64,000 nt of DNA, taken from assembly GCA_000509105.1 (NCBI GenBank), contig BAIF02000087.1, forward strand, positions 1 to 64,000. The letters are read 5' to 3'. Shown one piece after another: positions 8,552-21,124 of the stretch. The translations under genes and the position numbers were made by a program. The stretch's first letter is position 1, and every line of letters starts with the position of its first letter. The notes below the pieces were generated by a model. It saw only the letters and a list, made by a program, of their open reading frames with translations, had not been told where the DNA came from and did no database searches. Origin of the DNA: Clostridiales bacterium VE202-21. Lineage in GTDB: Bacteria; Bacillota; Clostridia; Lachnospirales; Lachnospiraceae.

Positions 8552-8653
8552 TACTGCAGATATAGGAAGCGGCATTCGTGCTCCATGCAGAGCGGAACTA
8601 CAATTACTTACAGGATGGGACACGAACCTGAAGTTCTGAGAAAGGAAGGAAAG

Positions 8654-9325
8654 ATGATCGACGTTTATTATATTGAAGACGATGAAAATATCGCGCAGAC
8701 AGTGAAAGCATATTTGGAACAGCACAATTGCAGCGTATCCGTTTTCACAACAATAGCAGAAGCAAGGAAGGCGATTACGGATAATCTGCCCGCAATTGCC
8801 CTGGTGGACTGGAATATGCCGGATGGGGATGGTGACAGGTTCTGCCGGTGGATCCGCTCCAGATGGCAGGAGCTTCCGGTGATTTTTTTGACCGTCCGGG
8901 GCGGTTCCAGCGACATCGTATCCGGATTCCAAAATGGTGCAGATGATTATGTCGTGAAGCCCTTTGAACTTGAAGTTTTGTATTCGCGCATCTGTGCATT
9001 GCTGCGCAGATCCGGGAATGTATCGGGTCAATATCTGACCTGCGACGGAATTACCATTGACCAAAGCGGGATGAGAGTGTTCTGTGGGGAGGAAGAAATC
9101 AGTTTGAGCCAGCCGGAGTACCAGGTGCTTATGCTCTTTATGAAGAATAAGGGAAAGACAATCCCAAGAGAAAAGTTACTGGAGCAGGTTTGGGATTGCA
9201 ATGGAAACTTTGTGAATAATAACACTCTTACGGTGACAATTAAGCGGCTGAGGGAGAAACTGCATCAGCCCTCCTGCTTGAAAACTGTAAGAAGCTTTGG
9301 ATACCGCATGGAGGATACCCTATGA
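8654..9325 (+). CDS. OmpR/PhoB-family response regulator
   Basis: 223 residues: receiver domain with phosphoacceptor D52 in LVDWNMPDGDG, acidic pocket EDD near residues 8-10 and conserved K in DYVVKPFE, then a winged-helix DNA-binding domain (LSQPEYQVLMLF, LLEQVW, VTIKRLREKL, RSFGYRM). It should control transcription of the ABC genes at 10594-13481 in answer to the adjacent kinase. GGAAGGAAAG places the start at 8654. It ends in a TGA overlapping the kinase ATG (ATGA), so the two are coupled. Confidence 0.92.
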   Translation: MIDVYYIEDDENIAQTVKAYLEQHNCSVSVFTTIAEARKAITDNLPAIALVDWNMPDGDGDRFCRWIRSRWQELPVIFLTVRGGSSDIVSGFQNGADDYVVKPFELEVLYSRICALLRRSGNVSGQYLTCDGITIDQSGMRVFCGEEEISLSQPEYQVLMLFMKNKGKTIPREKLLEQVWDCNGNFVNNNTLTVTIKRLREKLHQPSCLKTVRSFGYRMEDTL

Positions 9326-10505
9326 CAGGACGAAAAAATGCAGGCGTACTGATCGGGCTCGTACTGGCGGTCAGTTTGATTGCCTCCGCCGTCACGGCCA
9401 TGTTCATGGCAGAGTTTAACAACAGGATGCATTTTCAGTTTATAGGCCATCTTTTCCGGGAGCTGACAGAGGAGCAGCCGGACATGGAACAGACGGTGCT
9501 GAATGTTTTAAAAGAGTACAGTGACACAACGGCAATGCAGAAAGAGGAAAATGTACTGCTCAGTTATGGCTACAGGCAGTCGGATTTTTTTAAGACCACC
9601 CACCGGTATCCATATCTGTTTGCTGCAATTGGTTTTTCAGCAGGAAGTATTCTGTTTCTTTTTACATTCCGTTGCAGGAGAAAAAAGGAAGCGGCGCGTA
9701 TAAAGGCGTTGACGGTTTATCTGGAAAATGTGAATACGGGCAGTCCGGGCCTGATATCAGAAACCGGAGAAGACGATTTCTCACAATTACAGGATGAGAT
9801 CTATAAAACCGTGACGATGCTCTACCAGACGAGAGATGCGGCGCTGGATGCGAGAAACAAATTTGCTGAGAATCTTTCCAATATTGCACATCAGTTAAAA
9901 ACGCCCGTCACTGCTATCTCACTTACGACACAGATGATGAGGTCCCATCCGTCCGGAGATTATCCTGAGCAGATACAGAAGCAGCTGAACCGTCTGGTCT
10001 ACCTGGAGGAGGCGCTGCTTCTATTATCCCGGCTGGACGCAGGGACGCTTCCTTTGAAACAGGAGGCCGTGGATGTCTATACTGTACTGACTCTTGCTGC
10101 CGATAATTTACAGGAAGTATTAACCGATGCGGATGTCAGCATTGACATTCCGGAGGGGGGCCAAATAGAGATTACCGCAGACCTCGGCTGGACAATGGAG
10201 ACTCTCATGAACCTGCTCAAAAATTGCGTGGAGCATACTCCGGCCGGCGGTACCGTACATTGCTCTTATGATAAGAATCCGCTCTATAAGACGATCATAA
10301 TCCGGGACGAAGGTGAAGCTTCGCCGGAGAAGATATACCCCGCCTTTTTGAACGCTTTTACCGTGGCCGGAATGCCGGGAAGAACGGGATCGGCATCGGT
10401 CTGTCCCTTGCGAAAGAAATCATTGAACTCCAGAACGGTACAATCAGGGCGAAGAATATTCCTGGCGGCGGGGGCTGTTTTGAAATCAGGTTTTACAGTC
10501 ACTGA
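9322..10505 (+). pseudogene. Sensor histidine kinase, frameshifted in the ATPase domain
   Basis: Two membrane segments (about residues 8-30 and 92-112), HAMP-like linker, H-box NIAHQLKTPVTAISL and N-box LLKNCVEHTPAGG are intact. After DEGE (G1 box, near 10315) the reading frame turns to nonsense and stops at 10518. In the -1 frame the expected continuation appears: FAGEDIPRLFERFYRGRN, then NGIGIGLSLAKEII (G2 box) and CFEIRFYSH, ending at TGA 10503-10505. Loss of one G next to 10318 (GAAGCTTC for GAAGGCTTC) explains it. As written the kinase lacks its ATP lid and is probably dead, unless the deletion is a sequencing error. The neighbouring response regulator and ABC genes are intact. Confidence 0.85.
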
Positions 10506-10517
10506 GCAGTCACTTTA

Positions 10518-10554
10518 ACCTGTTATAATGATGATACACACCTGTTGAACAGGT
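10518..10554 (+). promoter_or_regulatory. Extended -10 promoter with ACCTGTT repeats before the ABC genes
   Basis: TGT-TATAAT (10521-10529) is an extended -10. ACCTGTT occurs at 10518-10524 and again 22 bases on at 10540-10546, where it is followed by its inverted copy AACAGGT (10548-10554). Two direct repeats two helical turns apart fit an OmpR-type regulator site. This suggests the ABC pair has its own promoter, controlled by the regulator at 8654. Inferred, not proven. Confidence 0.5.
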
Positions 10555-10593
10555 ACGGACTACATTCATTTTTACAGGAGAGGAGAGGATCGC

Positions 10594-11274
10594 ATGGAGA
10601 TTTTGAGATGTGAAAGCGTCAGTAAAATATACGGCTCAGGAGAGAACCGGGTGGTCGCTTTAGACCGGGTTCATATCTCGGTAAATAAGGGGGAATTCGT
10701 GGCGATTGTAGGGGCCTCAGGTTCCGGGAAATCTACATTGCTGCACATCCTGGGAAGCGTGGACAAGCCGTCGGAGGGAAAGGTATGGGTAGATGGTGTT
10801 GACATATCGGCTATGAATCCGACCCAGTCCGCCATATTCCGCCGCAGGAAGGTAGGGCTGGTGTATCAGTTTTACAATTTGATTCCAACGCTCACCATCA
10901 GGAAAAACATATTGATGCCGCTTATGCTGGACAAAAAGGAACCAAATCGTGAATATTTTGAGTCTATCGTAAACTCGCTGGGCATATCCGATAAACTGGA
11001 GGCTCTGCCCAGCCAGCTGTCAGGAGGGCAGCAGCAGCGCGCGGCGATAGCCAGATCCCTGATTTACCGTCCGGCGCTGCTGCTGGCCGATGAACCTACC
11101 GGCAATCTGGACCAGAAGAACGGGGCGGAGATCCTTGACATGCTGAAGTTATCGAACCGGAACCTAAAGCAGACCGTTCTGCTGATTACCCACGATGAGA
11201 AGATTGCGCTGGAAGCAGACCGCATTATAACGATCGAAGACGGCCGGATCATCGGCGACGAAAGACAGAGGTGA
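10594..11274 (+). CDS. ABC transporter ATP-binding protein, MacB/BceA type
   Basis: 226 residues with Walker A GASGSGKST near residue 41, Q-loop VYQFYNLIPTL, signature LSGGQQQRAAIARS, Walker B LLLADEPTGNLD and H-loop ITHD. The QFYNLIPTLT wording and the TGNLD ending place it with the LolD/MacB/BceA group that drives FtsX-type permeases. AGAGGAGAGGA precedes the ATG. It ends in a TGA overlapping the start region of the permease. With the adjacent two-component system it resembles antimicrobial-peptide sensing and detoxification loci. Confidence 0.92.
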   Translation: MEILRCESVSKIYGSGENRVVALDRVHISVNKGEFVAIVGASGSGKSTLLHILGSVDKPSEGKVWVDGVDISAMNPTQSAIFRRRKVGLVYQFYNLIPTLTIRKNILMPLMLDKKEPNREYFESIVNSLGISDKLEALPSQLSGGQQQRAAIARSLIYRPALLLADEPTGNLDQKNGAEILDMLKLSNRNLKQTVLLITHDEKIALEADRIITIEDGRIIGDERQR

Positions 11275-11279
11275 TCAGG

Positions 11280-13481
11280 ATGTGGAGGGATTATTCATCA
11301 GGTTATATAAAGAACAACAGAGCCTCCGGTATATCAATCAAGGTGGCGGCATTTATTGCAGCACTGTTCCTGTCATTTCTGTGCAGTCTGTTTTATAACT
11401 TCTGGGTATATGAAGTCGAAAAGATTACGTTGGATGAGGGGGACTGGCAGGGCCGTATTACTGGTCAGATAAGTGGGGAAGATTTGTCTGCTATACAGAA
11501 TTTTGGTAATATTAAAAAGGCGGAAATTAATGAGGAGTTGTCGGGAGAAAATGGAACAATAGTGGACGTATGGTTTCAGAATCCCAGAAAAGTTTTTGAG
11601 GATATGCCTCTGCTTGTAGAAAAACTGGGGCTGAAAGAAGATGCAGCTTCTTACCATCTTTTGTTATTATCCAGGTATCTGATACATGATCCAAATGATG
11701 ATGAGCCGCCGCTTTTGCTGACGTTTTATCTGGCAGTATTGGTACTGGTTTCACTGTCTCTCATACTGATTATACGTAATTCTTTTGCATTGACCATGAA
11801 TGCGAGAATTCATCAGTTTGGCATTTTTTCCAGTGTGGGGGCGACGCCCGGACAGATCCGGACGTGTCTGATGCAAGAAGCGGCCGTACTTTGTACAATT
11901 CCTGTAATACTTGGCATCCTGCTCGGTATAGCCTTAAGTTTTGGAGTGAACCAGGCAATGAACGTCCTGGCGGAAAACATTCCGGGGAGGTACGAATTAA
12001 GTTTTCGGTATCATCCGCTGGTACTTGCATTGACCTTGGCGTCCTCTATAGTTACTGTCCTGTTTTCTGCATGGCTTCCGGCCAGGAAACTTAGCAGAAT
12101 GACGCCGCTGGAAGCGATTCGCAATACCGGGGAACTGTGCTTAAAGAAGAAAAGACAGTCAAGAATACTGACATTACTTTTTGGGTTAGAGGGGGAGCTT
12201 GCGGGAAATGCATTAAAAGCCAGAAAAAAAGCTCTGCGTACCTCTACACTCTCACTGACGCTTTCTTTTTTGGGATTCACGCTGATCTTGTGTTTCTTTA
12301 CGCTTTCAGGTATAAGCACCAGGTATACTTATTTTGAAAGATACCAGGATGTGTGGGATGTTATGGCGACTGTAAAAGATACAGGTATAGAGAAATTCGG
12401 GCAGACAGGAGAGCTTAGGGAACTGGAAGGAGTCCGGGATCTTGCGGTATACCAAAAGGCAGCAGCAGTCAGCCATGTTCCGCAAGACTGGCTTAGTGAA
12501 GAACTGGCCTCGCTTGGAGGGCCGGAGGCTGTTGCAGGGACATCCGTTACAAAAGAGGGGGACACGTGGCTGGTGAAGGCGCCAGTTGTGATACTGGATG
12601 ATGCCGCATTTACGGAATATTGCAGACAAATAGGAGTCGCACCCAGGCTTGACGGTACGATCATATTGAACAGAATCTGGGACAGTCTGCACAGCAATTT
12701 CAGATATCCCAAATATGTACCCTTTGTAGGGGAAAAACGTGAGTCCGTGTTTTTGCAGGATGCTGAATCGGAAGAAGAGAAGACAGAAGTTCCAGTGACA
12801 GCATATACGCAGGAAATGCCAGCCTTAAGGGAAGAATATGAAGACTACGCGCTGGTGCAGTTTATGCCTCTTTCACTTTGGGTAAAAGTGTCTGGACAGA
12901 TCGGAGGCGCAGAATCAGATACTTACGTCAGAATTTTGGCCGGAGAAAACGCTTCGCTGAAAGCTCTGGATAAGATAGAAAAAGAGGTTCTGCATCTTCT
13001 TGCTCCAAACTATAAAACAGAAATAGAAAACCGCATACAGGAGAAAATCACAAATGATGAAATCATTTTCGGATATCAACTGATTCTGGGCGGGTTCTGT
13101 GCCATCCTTGCAGTGATCGGAATCGCAAATGTATTCTCCAACACACTGGGGTTTCTGCGCCAGAGAAAACGGGAATTAGCACAGTATATGTCTGTGGGCA
13201 TGACAACGGGAGGCATTCGAAAGATGTTTTGTATCGAAGCCCTGGTCATTGCAGGCAGACCGCTTCTGATTACATTACCTCTTACTGTGGCTTCCATGGC
13301 ATTCATGATTAAGGCCAGTCATTTAAATCCAATGGAATTTATCGTTGTAGCGCCCATAATTCCAATTGTAATTTTTTGTCTGGTAATTTTGGGGTTTGTC
13401 GCTCTGGCTTATTATGTTGGCGGGAAAAGGGCTCTTAATTATAATCTGTCTGATGCTCTGCGGGATGACACGGTAGATTAA
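11280..13481 (+). CDS. FtsX-like ABC transporter permease
   Basis: 733 residues. One membrane segment near residues 20-43, a short outside loop, a first FtsX core (three helices near 148-270, with SSVGATPGQIR after the first helix and ARKLSRMTPLEAIR after the last), then another helix near 335, a large outside domain (~350-590), and a final FtsX core of three helices near 600-720 with MSVGMTTGGIRKMF. Partner of the ATPase at 10594. Large outside domains of this kind bind peptide substrates in Bce-type systems, but no substrate can be named. The start at 11280 uses GAGGTGAT; a GTG at 11271 is possible but its spacing is poor. Confidence 0.87.
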   Translation: MWRDYSSGYIKNNRASGISIKVAAFIAALFLSFLCSLFYNFWVYEVEKITLDEGDWQGRITGQISGEDLSAIQNFGNIKKAEINEELSGENGTIVDVWFQNPRKVFEDMPLLVEKLGLKEDAASYHLLLLSRYLIHDPNDDEPPLLLTFYLAVLVLVSLSLILIIRNSFALTMNARIHQFGIFSSVGATPGQIRTCLMQEAAVLCTIPVILGILLGIALSFGVNQAMNVLAENIPGRYELSFRYHPLVLALTLASSIVTVLFSAWLPARKLSRMTPLEAIRNTGELCLKKKRQSRILTLLFGLEGELAGNALKARKKALRTSTLSLTLSFLGFTLILCFFTLSGISTRYTYFERYQDVWDVMATVKDTGIEKFGQTGELRELEGVRDLAVYQKAAAVSHVPQDWLSEELASLGGPEAVAGTSVTKEGDTWLVKAPVVILDDAAFTEYCRQIGVAPRLDGTIILNRIWDSLHSNFRYPKYVPFVGEKRESVFLQDAESEEEKTEVPVTAYTQEMPALREEYEDYALVQFMPLSLWVKVSGQIGGAESDTYVRILAGENASLKALDKIEKEVLHLLAPNYKTEIENRIQEKITNDEIIFGYQLILGGFCAILAVIGIANVFSNTLGFLRQRKRELAQYMSVGMTTGGIRKMFCIEALVIAGRPLLITLPLTVASMAFMIKASHLNPMEFIVVAPIIPIVIFCLVILGFVALAYYVGGKRALNYNLSDALRDDTVD

Positions 13482-13542
13482 TAAATGAACTGGATAAGAT
13501 AACTGACAGGATAGGTATTCTAGGAATAGGCAGCCTGAAACA

Positions 13543-13586
13543 GGGGGGTAAGGGTTAATATCTGATTTTAACCATTACCCTCTTTC
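13543..13586. terminator. Hairpin between the converging permease and AraC genes
   Basis: GGGTAAGGGTTAA (13546-13558) pairs with TTAACCATTACCC (13568-13580) with one mismatch, followed by TCTTTCC. It is probably a two-way terminator. Elsewhere in 13482-13742 a 30-codon minus-strand fragment (13588-13680, containing KLKFSRRYTAELFDFF) has no start codon. I could not assign it. Confidence 0.6.
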
Positions 13587-13742
13587 CTTACACATTTCTT
13601 ATGAGCTGTTTCGTAAAAAAATCAAAAAGTTCTGCGGTGTATCTGCGGGAGAATTTCAGCTTGACAGATTCATCAATAACTTAAAACTTTACTTTTGGAT
13701 ACATCATTAAATAATGGTATTCCTGGCTTCATGTCGTATAAA

Positions 13743-14603
13743 TTAATGGGAACAGACACTCTTTTTATATTCTTTCGGCGAACAGCCCGTTTTCTTTTTA
13801 AAAATCCTGCTGAAATACAGTGGGTCAGAGTATCCCACCAGTTCCGCTATTTCCCCGATCTGGAAAGATCTGTGGCTTAATAAGTCCTTTGCCTTTTCTA
13901 TCCGGATATCCGTGAGGTAGGACTGAGGAGAAGAACCGGTAAAGTCTTTGAAACATCGGATGAACCAATTATAAGTCATATGATATTTTTCAGCAAGCTC
14001 CCGGATAACGATGGGGGCTTTATAATTTTCATGGATATATAAAACAGAAGCAGAAATATCCTTCTGTCGGTTATAATAATGGTTTTTCTGCTCTTCTCTT
14101 GTACGGTTCAGAAGAAGGCATAGCTGCTTTAAGATCAGAATGCTCATCTCCAGGAAGTCCTGCTGCCGCAGCTGCAGTTCCTGTATGGCATTATTAAAAA
14201 ACGACACCAGTGTTGTATCCACTCCAATGTAAAGTATAGAACTTCCCCACATGTGGTACCGCTTTAAGAGCTCTTCACATTCATATCCGGTGAAGTGAAT
14301 CCAGTAAACTTCGGGCTGTTCTTCCAGGCGGTAATAGTAAAATTGAGGTTCATTTGGATAATAGATGATAATGCTGCCTGCGGTTACCGTCTGATATTTC
14401 CCGTGAAGCAGAAAGTGCCCGGTACCTTTTTTCATATATAGAATCTGATAATCCCGGCGTCCATTCAGACGTGTGGTTTCCAGGTAGTTTAACTTTACAA
14501 GCCGGTAGTGGCCCGCGCTGTTTACAAGCAGCGGAACGGTATGATCTTCGACCTCGTCAAGCTTACTGCGGTAATAACCAGTTATGCTGATTATAGCAGA
14601 CAC
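13743..14603 (-). CDS. AraC-family transcriptional regulator of the beta-galactoside operon
   Basis: 286 residues: an N-terminal cupin-like sugar-sensing domain (YQILYMKKGTGHFLLHG, GSIIIYYPNEP) and a C-terminal pair of helix-turn-helix motifs (IRELAEKYHMTYNWFIRCFK and IGEIAELVGYSDPLYFSRIFKKKTGCSPKEYKK). It lies divergent from lacZ across 152 bases, so it very likely activates that operon when a galactoside or derived sugar is present. The start is a GTG at 14603 with GAAAGGA only a few bases ahead, so the start is a little uncertain. Confidence 0.88.
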   Translation of the reverse strand: MSAIISITGYYRSKLDEVEDHTVPLLVNSAGHYRLVKLNYLETTRLNGRRDYQILYMKKGTGHFLLHGKYQTVTAGSIIIYYPNEPQFYYYRLEEQPEVYWIHFTGYECEELLKRYHMWGSSILYIGVDTTLVSFFNNAIQELQLRQQDFLEMSILILKQLCLLLNRTREEQKNHYYNRQKDISASVLYIHENYKAPIVIRELAEKYHMTYNWFIRCFKDFTGSSPQSYLTDIRIEKAKDLLSHRSFQIGEIAELVGYSDPLYFSRIFKKKTGCSPKEYKKSVCSH

Positions 14604-14690
14604 ATCCTTTCTGTAAAAAGATTTTTATTTATTGTACCACATGATATCCTTTAAAGGAATAGTGTGATTTTGTCCATATATAAGCAGATA

Positions 14691-14719
14691 TTCTCTATAG
14701 AACCCTGTGAAAATATACT
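14691..14719 (+). promoter_or_regulatory. Candidate activator-dependent promoter of lacZ
   Basis: TATACT (14714-14719) with a poor -35 TTCTCT (14691-14696) at 17 bases. A weak -35 is usual for promoters that need an AraC-type activator. Confidence 0.45.
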
Positions 14720-14734
14720 GCATAATAAACATAG

Positions 14735-17740
<3,006 letters not shown>

Positions 17741-17771
17741 AGAATGAGCGCGGATAAAGGAGAAGAGAAGG

Positions 17772-18983
17772 ATGAGTTTAAAGAAATTTTTTACAAAAGA
17801 GAATATTAGCTTTACAATAATCCAGACGGCATACTGGGCGGGATTCTGTATCCTGTTTGCCTACTTAAGTCCTTATATATTAAGTCTGGGATGCTCTAAC
17901 ACACAGCTGGGGGTTATTATATCGGCCAACTCACTGGCGAGTATTATCGGGCAGCCTGTATTCGGTTATATCTGTGATAGAATCGGGTCCATTAAAAAAG
18001 TAATGATATGTACCCTGCTTGGCGGATCGGTGCTGGCGGCACTGTTTTATTTTACGGGAAGCAGTTATATGGCGATTTTGTTTTTCTCCACCGCAATCTC
18101 ATTTGTCATTCAGGCGGTGTATCCTCTGATTGACAACTGGACTGTACTGGATGCGCAGATTAACCCAACCACAAATTACGGTATTACACGTGGCATTGCC
18201 TCCTTAGGATATGCGGCCACATCGGCGATTGTGGGCGGTTTTTTCGATAAAAACGGGTTCCAGTGGATGTTTATACTATTCATTGCGATGATGGTAATTG
18301 CAGTCCTGGGCTGCCTTGGACCTAAGGATACAAACAATTCTATTGAAAAGGAAAAAGTAAAGTTTACAGACTTAAAGCTGTTAGCAACAAATTATGGATA
18401 CGTGGCATTTGTCATTGTGGCGACTTTACTATATGTAGCGTTCCGTTCGGCGCACGGTTTCCTGACGACTCTGATGACGCAGGTGGGAGGTACTACTGAA
18501 CAGCTGGGGTATGCATGGTCCGTACTGGGACTGAGTGAGGTGCCGGCATTATTTCTCGCAGGGATTATTCTGAGGAAAATGAAGGACTCCCATCTGCTGT
18601 TTATCTCAATGTGCTTTTTCATACTGAGAGTCCTGCTTCCATCCTTTGCCACAACACCGACGCAGTTAATCTGGATGACTGCGCTGCAAGGATTATCTTA
18701 CGGACTGTTCCTGCCGGCATCCGTATACTTTATCGCACGTATTACGAAGAAGGAGCTTTCCAGTACTGCGCAGACCTTTGCGGTTGCCATGTATGCAGGA
18801 GTCGGAAATACGGTTGCAGGTGTTGTTGGCGGTACGCTTGTTGATGCGATTGGCGTCGCGAATGTATATCGGCTTGCGGGAGGCGTGATTGCTGTATTAG
18901 CGGTTGCCTTCGGAGCCATTGTTGTAACAATGGATAAAAAGGAAAAAGCAGCAAAACAGCTTACAGGGCAGGCCGCACAATAG
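17772..18983 (+). CDS. MFS sugar permease, LacY-like
   Basis: 403 residues with about 12 membrane helices. The N-terminus (AYWAGFCILFAYLSPYILSLGCSNTQLG) and GYICDRIGSIKK between helices 2 and 3 fit the oligosaccharide:H+ symporter / MFS_1-like group that includes LacY. It probably imports the galactoside cut by the GH2 enzyme 31 bases upstream. AAAGGAG lies ahead of the ATG. The tail is rich in lysine and alanine. Confidence 0.85.
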   Translation: MSLKKFFTKENISFTIIQTAYWAGFCILFAYLSPYILSLGCSNTQLGVIISANSLASIIGQPVFGYICDRIGSIKKVMICTLLGGSVLAALFYFTGSSYMAILFFSTAISFVIQAVYPLIDNWTVLDAQINPTTNYGITRGIASLGYAATSAIVGGFFDKNGFQWMFILFIAMMVIAVLGCLGPKDTNNSIEKEKVKFTDLKLLATNYGYVAFVIVATLLYVAFRSAHGFLTTLMTQVGGTTEQLGYAWSVLGLSEVPALFLAGIILRKMKDSHLLFISMCFFILRVLLPSFATTPTQLIWMTALQGLSYGLFLPASVYFIARITKKELSSTAQTFAVAMYAGVGNTVAGVVGGTLVDAIGVANVYRLAGGVIAVLAVAFGAIVVTMDKKEKAAKQLTGQAAQ

Positions 18984-19071
18984 CCAGCGCCCAAGAAGCA
19001 TGTCGCCGGCCGGGATGCCATGTATGGCAGGCCTGCTATAGCAGAGACAGTATGAGGTGTGGAGGAGAAAC

Positions 19072-20661
19072 ATGTCAATTATCGATCTGGGAATTATTGT
19101 GATTTATCTGGGCGGCCTGCTTTATATGGGAGTCAGGCTGGGCAGAGGGAATGAAACACAGGAAGATTACTTTGTGGCAGGCCGGTCAATGGGCTGGATG
19201 CCGGTGGCGCTGTCTATTGCCGCAACTACAATCAGTGGAAATGGTCTGATAGGAGGTCCGGGCTGGTCTTACCAGTCCGGAATGAAGGCCTTTATGCTAA
19301 ATGCCAGCATTCCCCTTGTGCTGGCTATTGTCTGTTGCTGGTTTCTGCCGTTTTTATATCACATCCGGGTTACTTCATGTTATGAATATCTGCAGAAACG
19401 GTTTGGGGAAAAGAGCAGAATTCTTGGGGCCGCCGGTTTTTTAGTGACGGCCCTGATTCAGGTGAGTTCTATGGTTTATATTCCATCACTCATCATCAGT
19501 CAGCTGACCGGTTGGGATATCCGTTTCATTTTAGTACTCATTGTGATTATATCCACGGGGTATACACTTTTAGGGGGTATCAAGGCTGTGATATGGACGG
19601 ATGCTATTCAGATGGCAGTGGTATGGGGCGGGCTGTTCGCAATTGTTTTCCTGGCACTGCAGAATTTAGATATCGGCTTTTGGGACACCATTCAGGTGGC
19701 ACGGGAGGCTGGAAAACTGACGGCACTGGACTTTTCACTCAGCCTGGAGGCAGAAAACGGTTTTTTCGTGACCCTGCTGGGAGGCGGTATTCTCTGGATG
19801 CAGTATTATATGGCTGACCAGTCACAAGTGCAGCGTATGTTTGCTGCTAAATCAGTGAAAGCAGTGAAACGCTCTCTTTTGACGAGCGGAATCCTGATGA
19901 ATACCATGTACTTTTTATTTATGATAATCGGATTTATTATGTTTTCAGTATATAATGGCCAAGTATTTAAGAATACAAATCAGGTAATGATTCAATTTAT
20001 CGCAGACCAGGTACCTGTGGGAGTGATGGGATGCATTATTGCCGGAATTTTCGCTGCAGCTATGTCAAGTGTGGATTCCCTGTTGAATTCTATGGCAACT
20101 GTATTTATTAAAGATATCTATGAAAAAAGGGTATTAAAAGGGAAACGTGAGGCGTCACTTAAGGTTTCGCGATACTTTACACTGACAATGGCCGTTATTA
20201 TCGTTATCTTTGCTTCCTTTGCATATATGGATACTACCGCCTCCATACTGGCTACAGTGGGAAGCTATATTTCATATCTGTGCGGAGCGATTCTTGGGAT
20301 GTTTTTACTGGGTATGCTTACGGAAAAGGCAAATGATTTTGGGGTTTCTATAGGGTTCTTCGCAGGTGTGGCAGGAACTGTGATACTGGCACGGCTGTTT
20401 CCGGTCAACTATCTCTGGTATAACGTGACAGGATTGGCACTTACTATGGGAATCGGATATCTGGCCAGTATACTTCATAAAAGACAGCCGGATCAGACAG
20501 CCGATACCTATACGCTGAAGGGATGCCGGCTTGAAATTCGGCTTCAAATGAAAGAAAACCCGGAAATGGCCGGAGATCTTCCGGGCTGTATGGACAAGTA
20601 TGCATGGGGGCTTGCGCTGTTTTTCATCATACAGTATCTTGTACTGTTTGTGATGCAATAG
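19072..20661 (+). CDS. Sodium:solute symporter (SSS) family transporter
   Basis: 529 residues with about 13 helices. Family marks are YFVAGRSMGWMPVALSIAATTISGNGLIGGPG near the N-terminus and GIFAAAMSSVDSLLNSMATVFIKDIY in the middle, like SGLT/PutP. Such carriers use the sodium gradient to bring in sugars or organic acids. As third gene of the lacZ operon it may be a second importer for galactosides or for released galactose. GGAGGAG fixes the start at 19072, not the in-frame ATG at 19057. Confidence 0.87.
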   Translation: MSIIDLGIIVIYLGGLLYMGVRLGRGNETQEDYFVAGRSMGWMPVALSIAATTISGNGLIGGPGWSYQSGMKAFMLNASIPLVLAIVCCWFLPFLYHIRVTSCYEYLQKRFGEKSRILGAAGFLVTALIQVSSMVYIPSLIISQLTGWDIRFILVLIVIISTGYTLLGGIKAVIWTDAIQMAVVWGGLFAIVFLALQNLDIGFWDTIQVAREAGKLTALDFSLSLEAENGFFVTLLGGGILWMQYYMADQSQVQRMFAAKSVKAVKRSLLTSGILMNTMYFLFMIIGFIMFSVYNGQVFKNTNQVMIQFIADQVPVGVMGCIIAGIFAAAMSSVDSLLNSMATVFIKDIYEKRVLKGKREASLKVSRYFTLTMAVIIVIFASFAYMDTTASILATVGSYISYLCGAILGMFLLGMLTEKANDFGVSIGFFAGVAGTVILARLFPVNYLWYNVTGLALTMGIGYLASILHKRQPDQTADTYTLKGCRLEIRLQMKENPEMAGDLPGCMDKYAWGLALFFIIQYLVLFVMQ

Positions 20662-20736
20662 TGAGAAAATATTGGTATGAGCAGTACCAGCATCTAGATT
20701 ATGAAATAATTGAATAAAAAGGACAGACCATCCTGC

Positions 20737-20755
20737 AAAGGGGTCAGACCCCTTT
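20737..20755. repeat. AAGGGGTCAGACCCCTTT palindrome, copy 1
   Basis: Nine-base arms around a single A. An 18-base match occurs at 24441-24458. Confidence 0.8.
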
Positions 20756-20760
20756 TAATA

Positions 20761-20811
20761 AAAGATCATTTTCCTGAGTCAGTATGAAGCAGAGGGAAAA
20801 TGATCTTTTTA
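20761..20811 (+). terminator. Terminator of the lacZ operon
   Basis: AAAGATCATTTTCC (20761-20774) pairs exactly with GGAAAATGATCTTT (20795-20808), followed by TT. Confidence 0.9.
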
Positions 20812-20882
20812 ACTTTTAACGAAAAAAATTTAAAATGTGATTCTTAAAGTATAGGTATTTCAATAAAAACTAGGAAAAAATC

Positions 20883-21034
20883 TTTGAAACAAAGATATTT
20901 GTAAAAATACACAAGATTAAAGACGATAAAACAGGAGTTATACATTTGAAACGGTAGTGATATCTGTATAAAATGACGAATTTATCTTTAAAACACAGAA
21001 AATGATTGACTAAAACAAAGGACGGGTGTAAAAT
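20883..21034 (+). promoter_or_regulatory. Operators and promoter of the polyol/ketose operon
   Basis: TTGACT (21006-21011) and TAAAAT (21029-21034) with a 17-base spacer make the promoter. Operator-like boxes lie ahead: TTTGAAACAAAGA (20883-20895), TTTGAAAC (20945-20952) and TTTAAAACACAGAAAATGA (20987-21005), the last touching the -35. The same boxes and a matching promoter recur at 29496-29627. The DeoR-type protein at 28612 is the natural candidate to bind them. The rest of the 20662-21124 gap is AT-rich with no gene seen. Confidence 0.65.
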
Positions 21035-21124
21035 TTAGTTAAATCAAAAGAAACAACGTTTCCGGCCGGAAACAGATTTTGCAAAGCAGCAATAAAATAT
21101 ATGTTTATAAAAAGGAGAATAATT

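Noticed and set aside
10310..10325. Programmed frameshift in the histidine kinase
   Set aside because: GGTGAAGCTTCG is not slippery, and the family does not use frameshifting.
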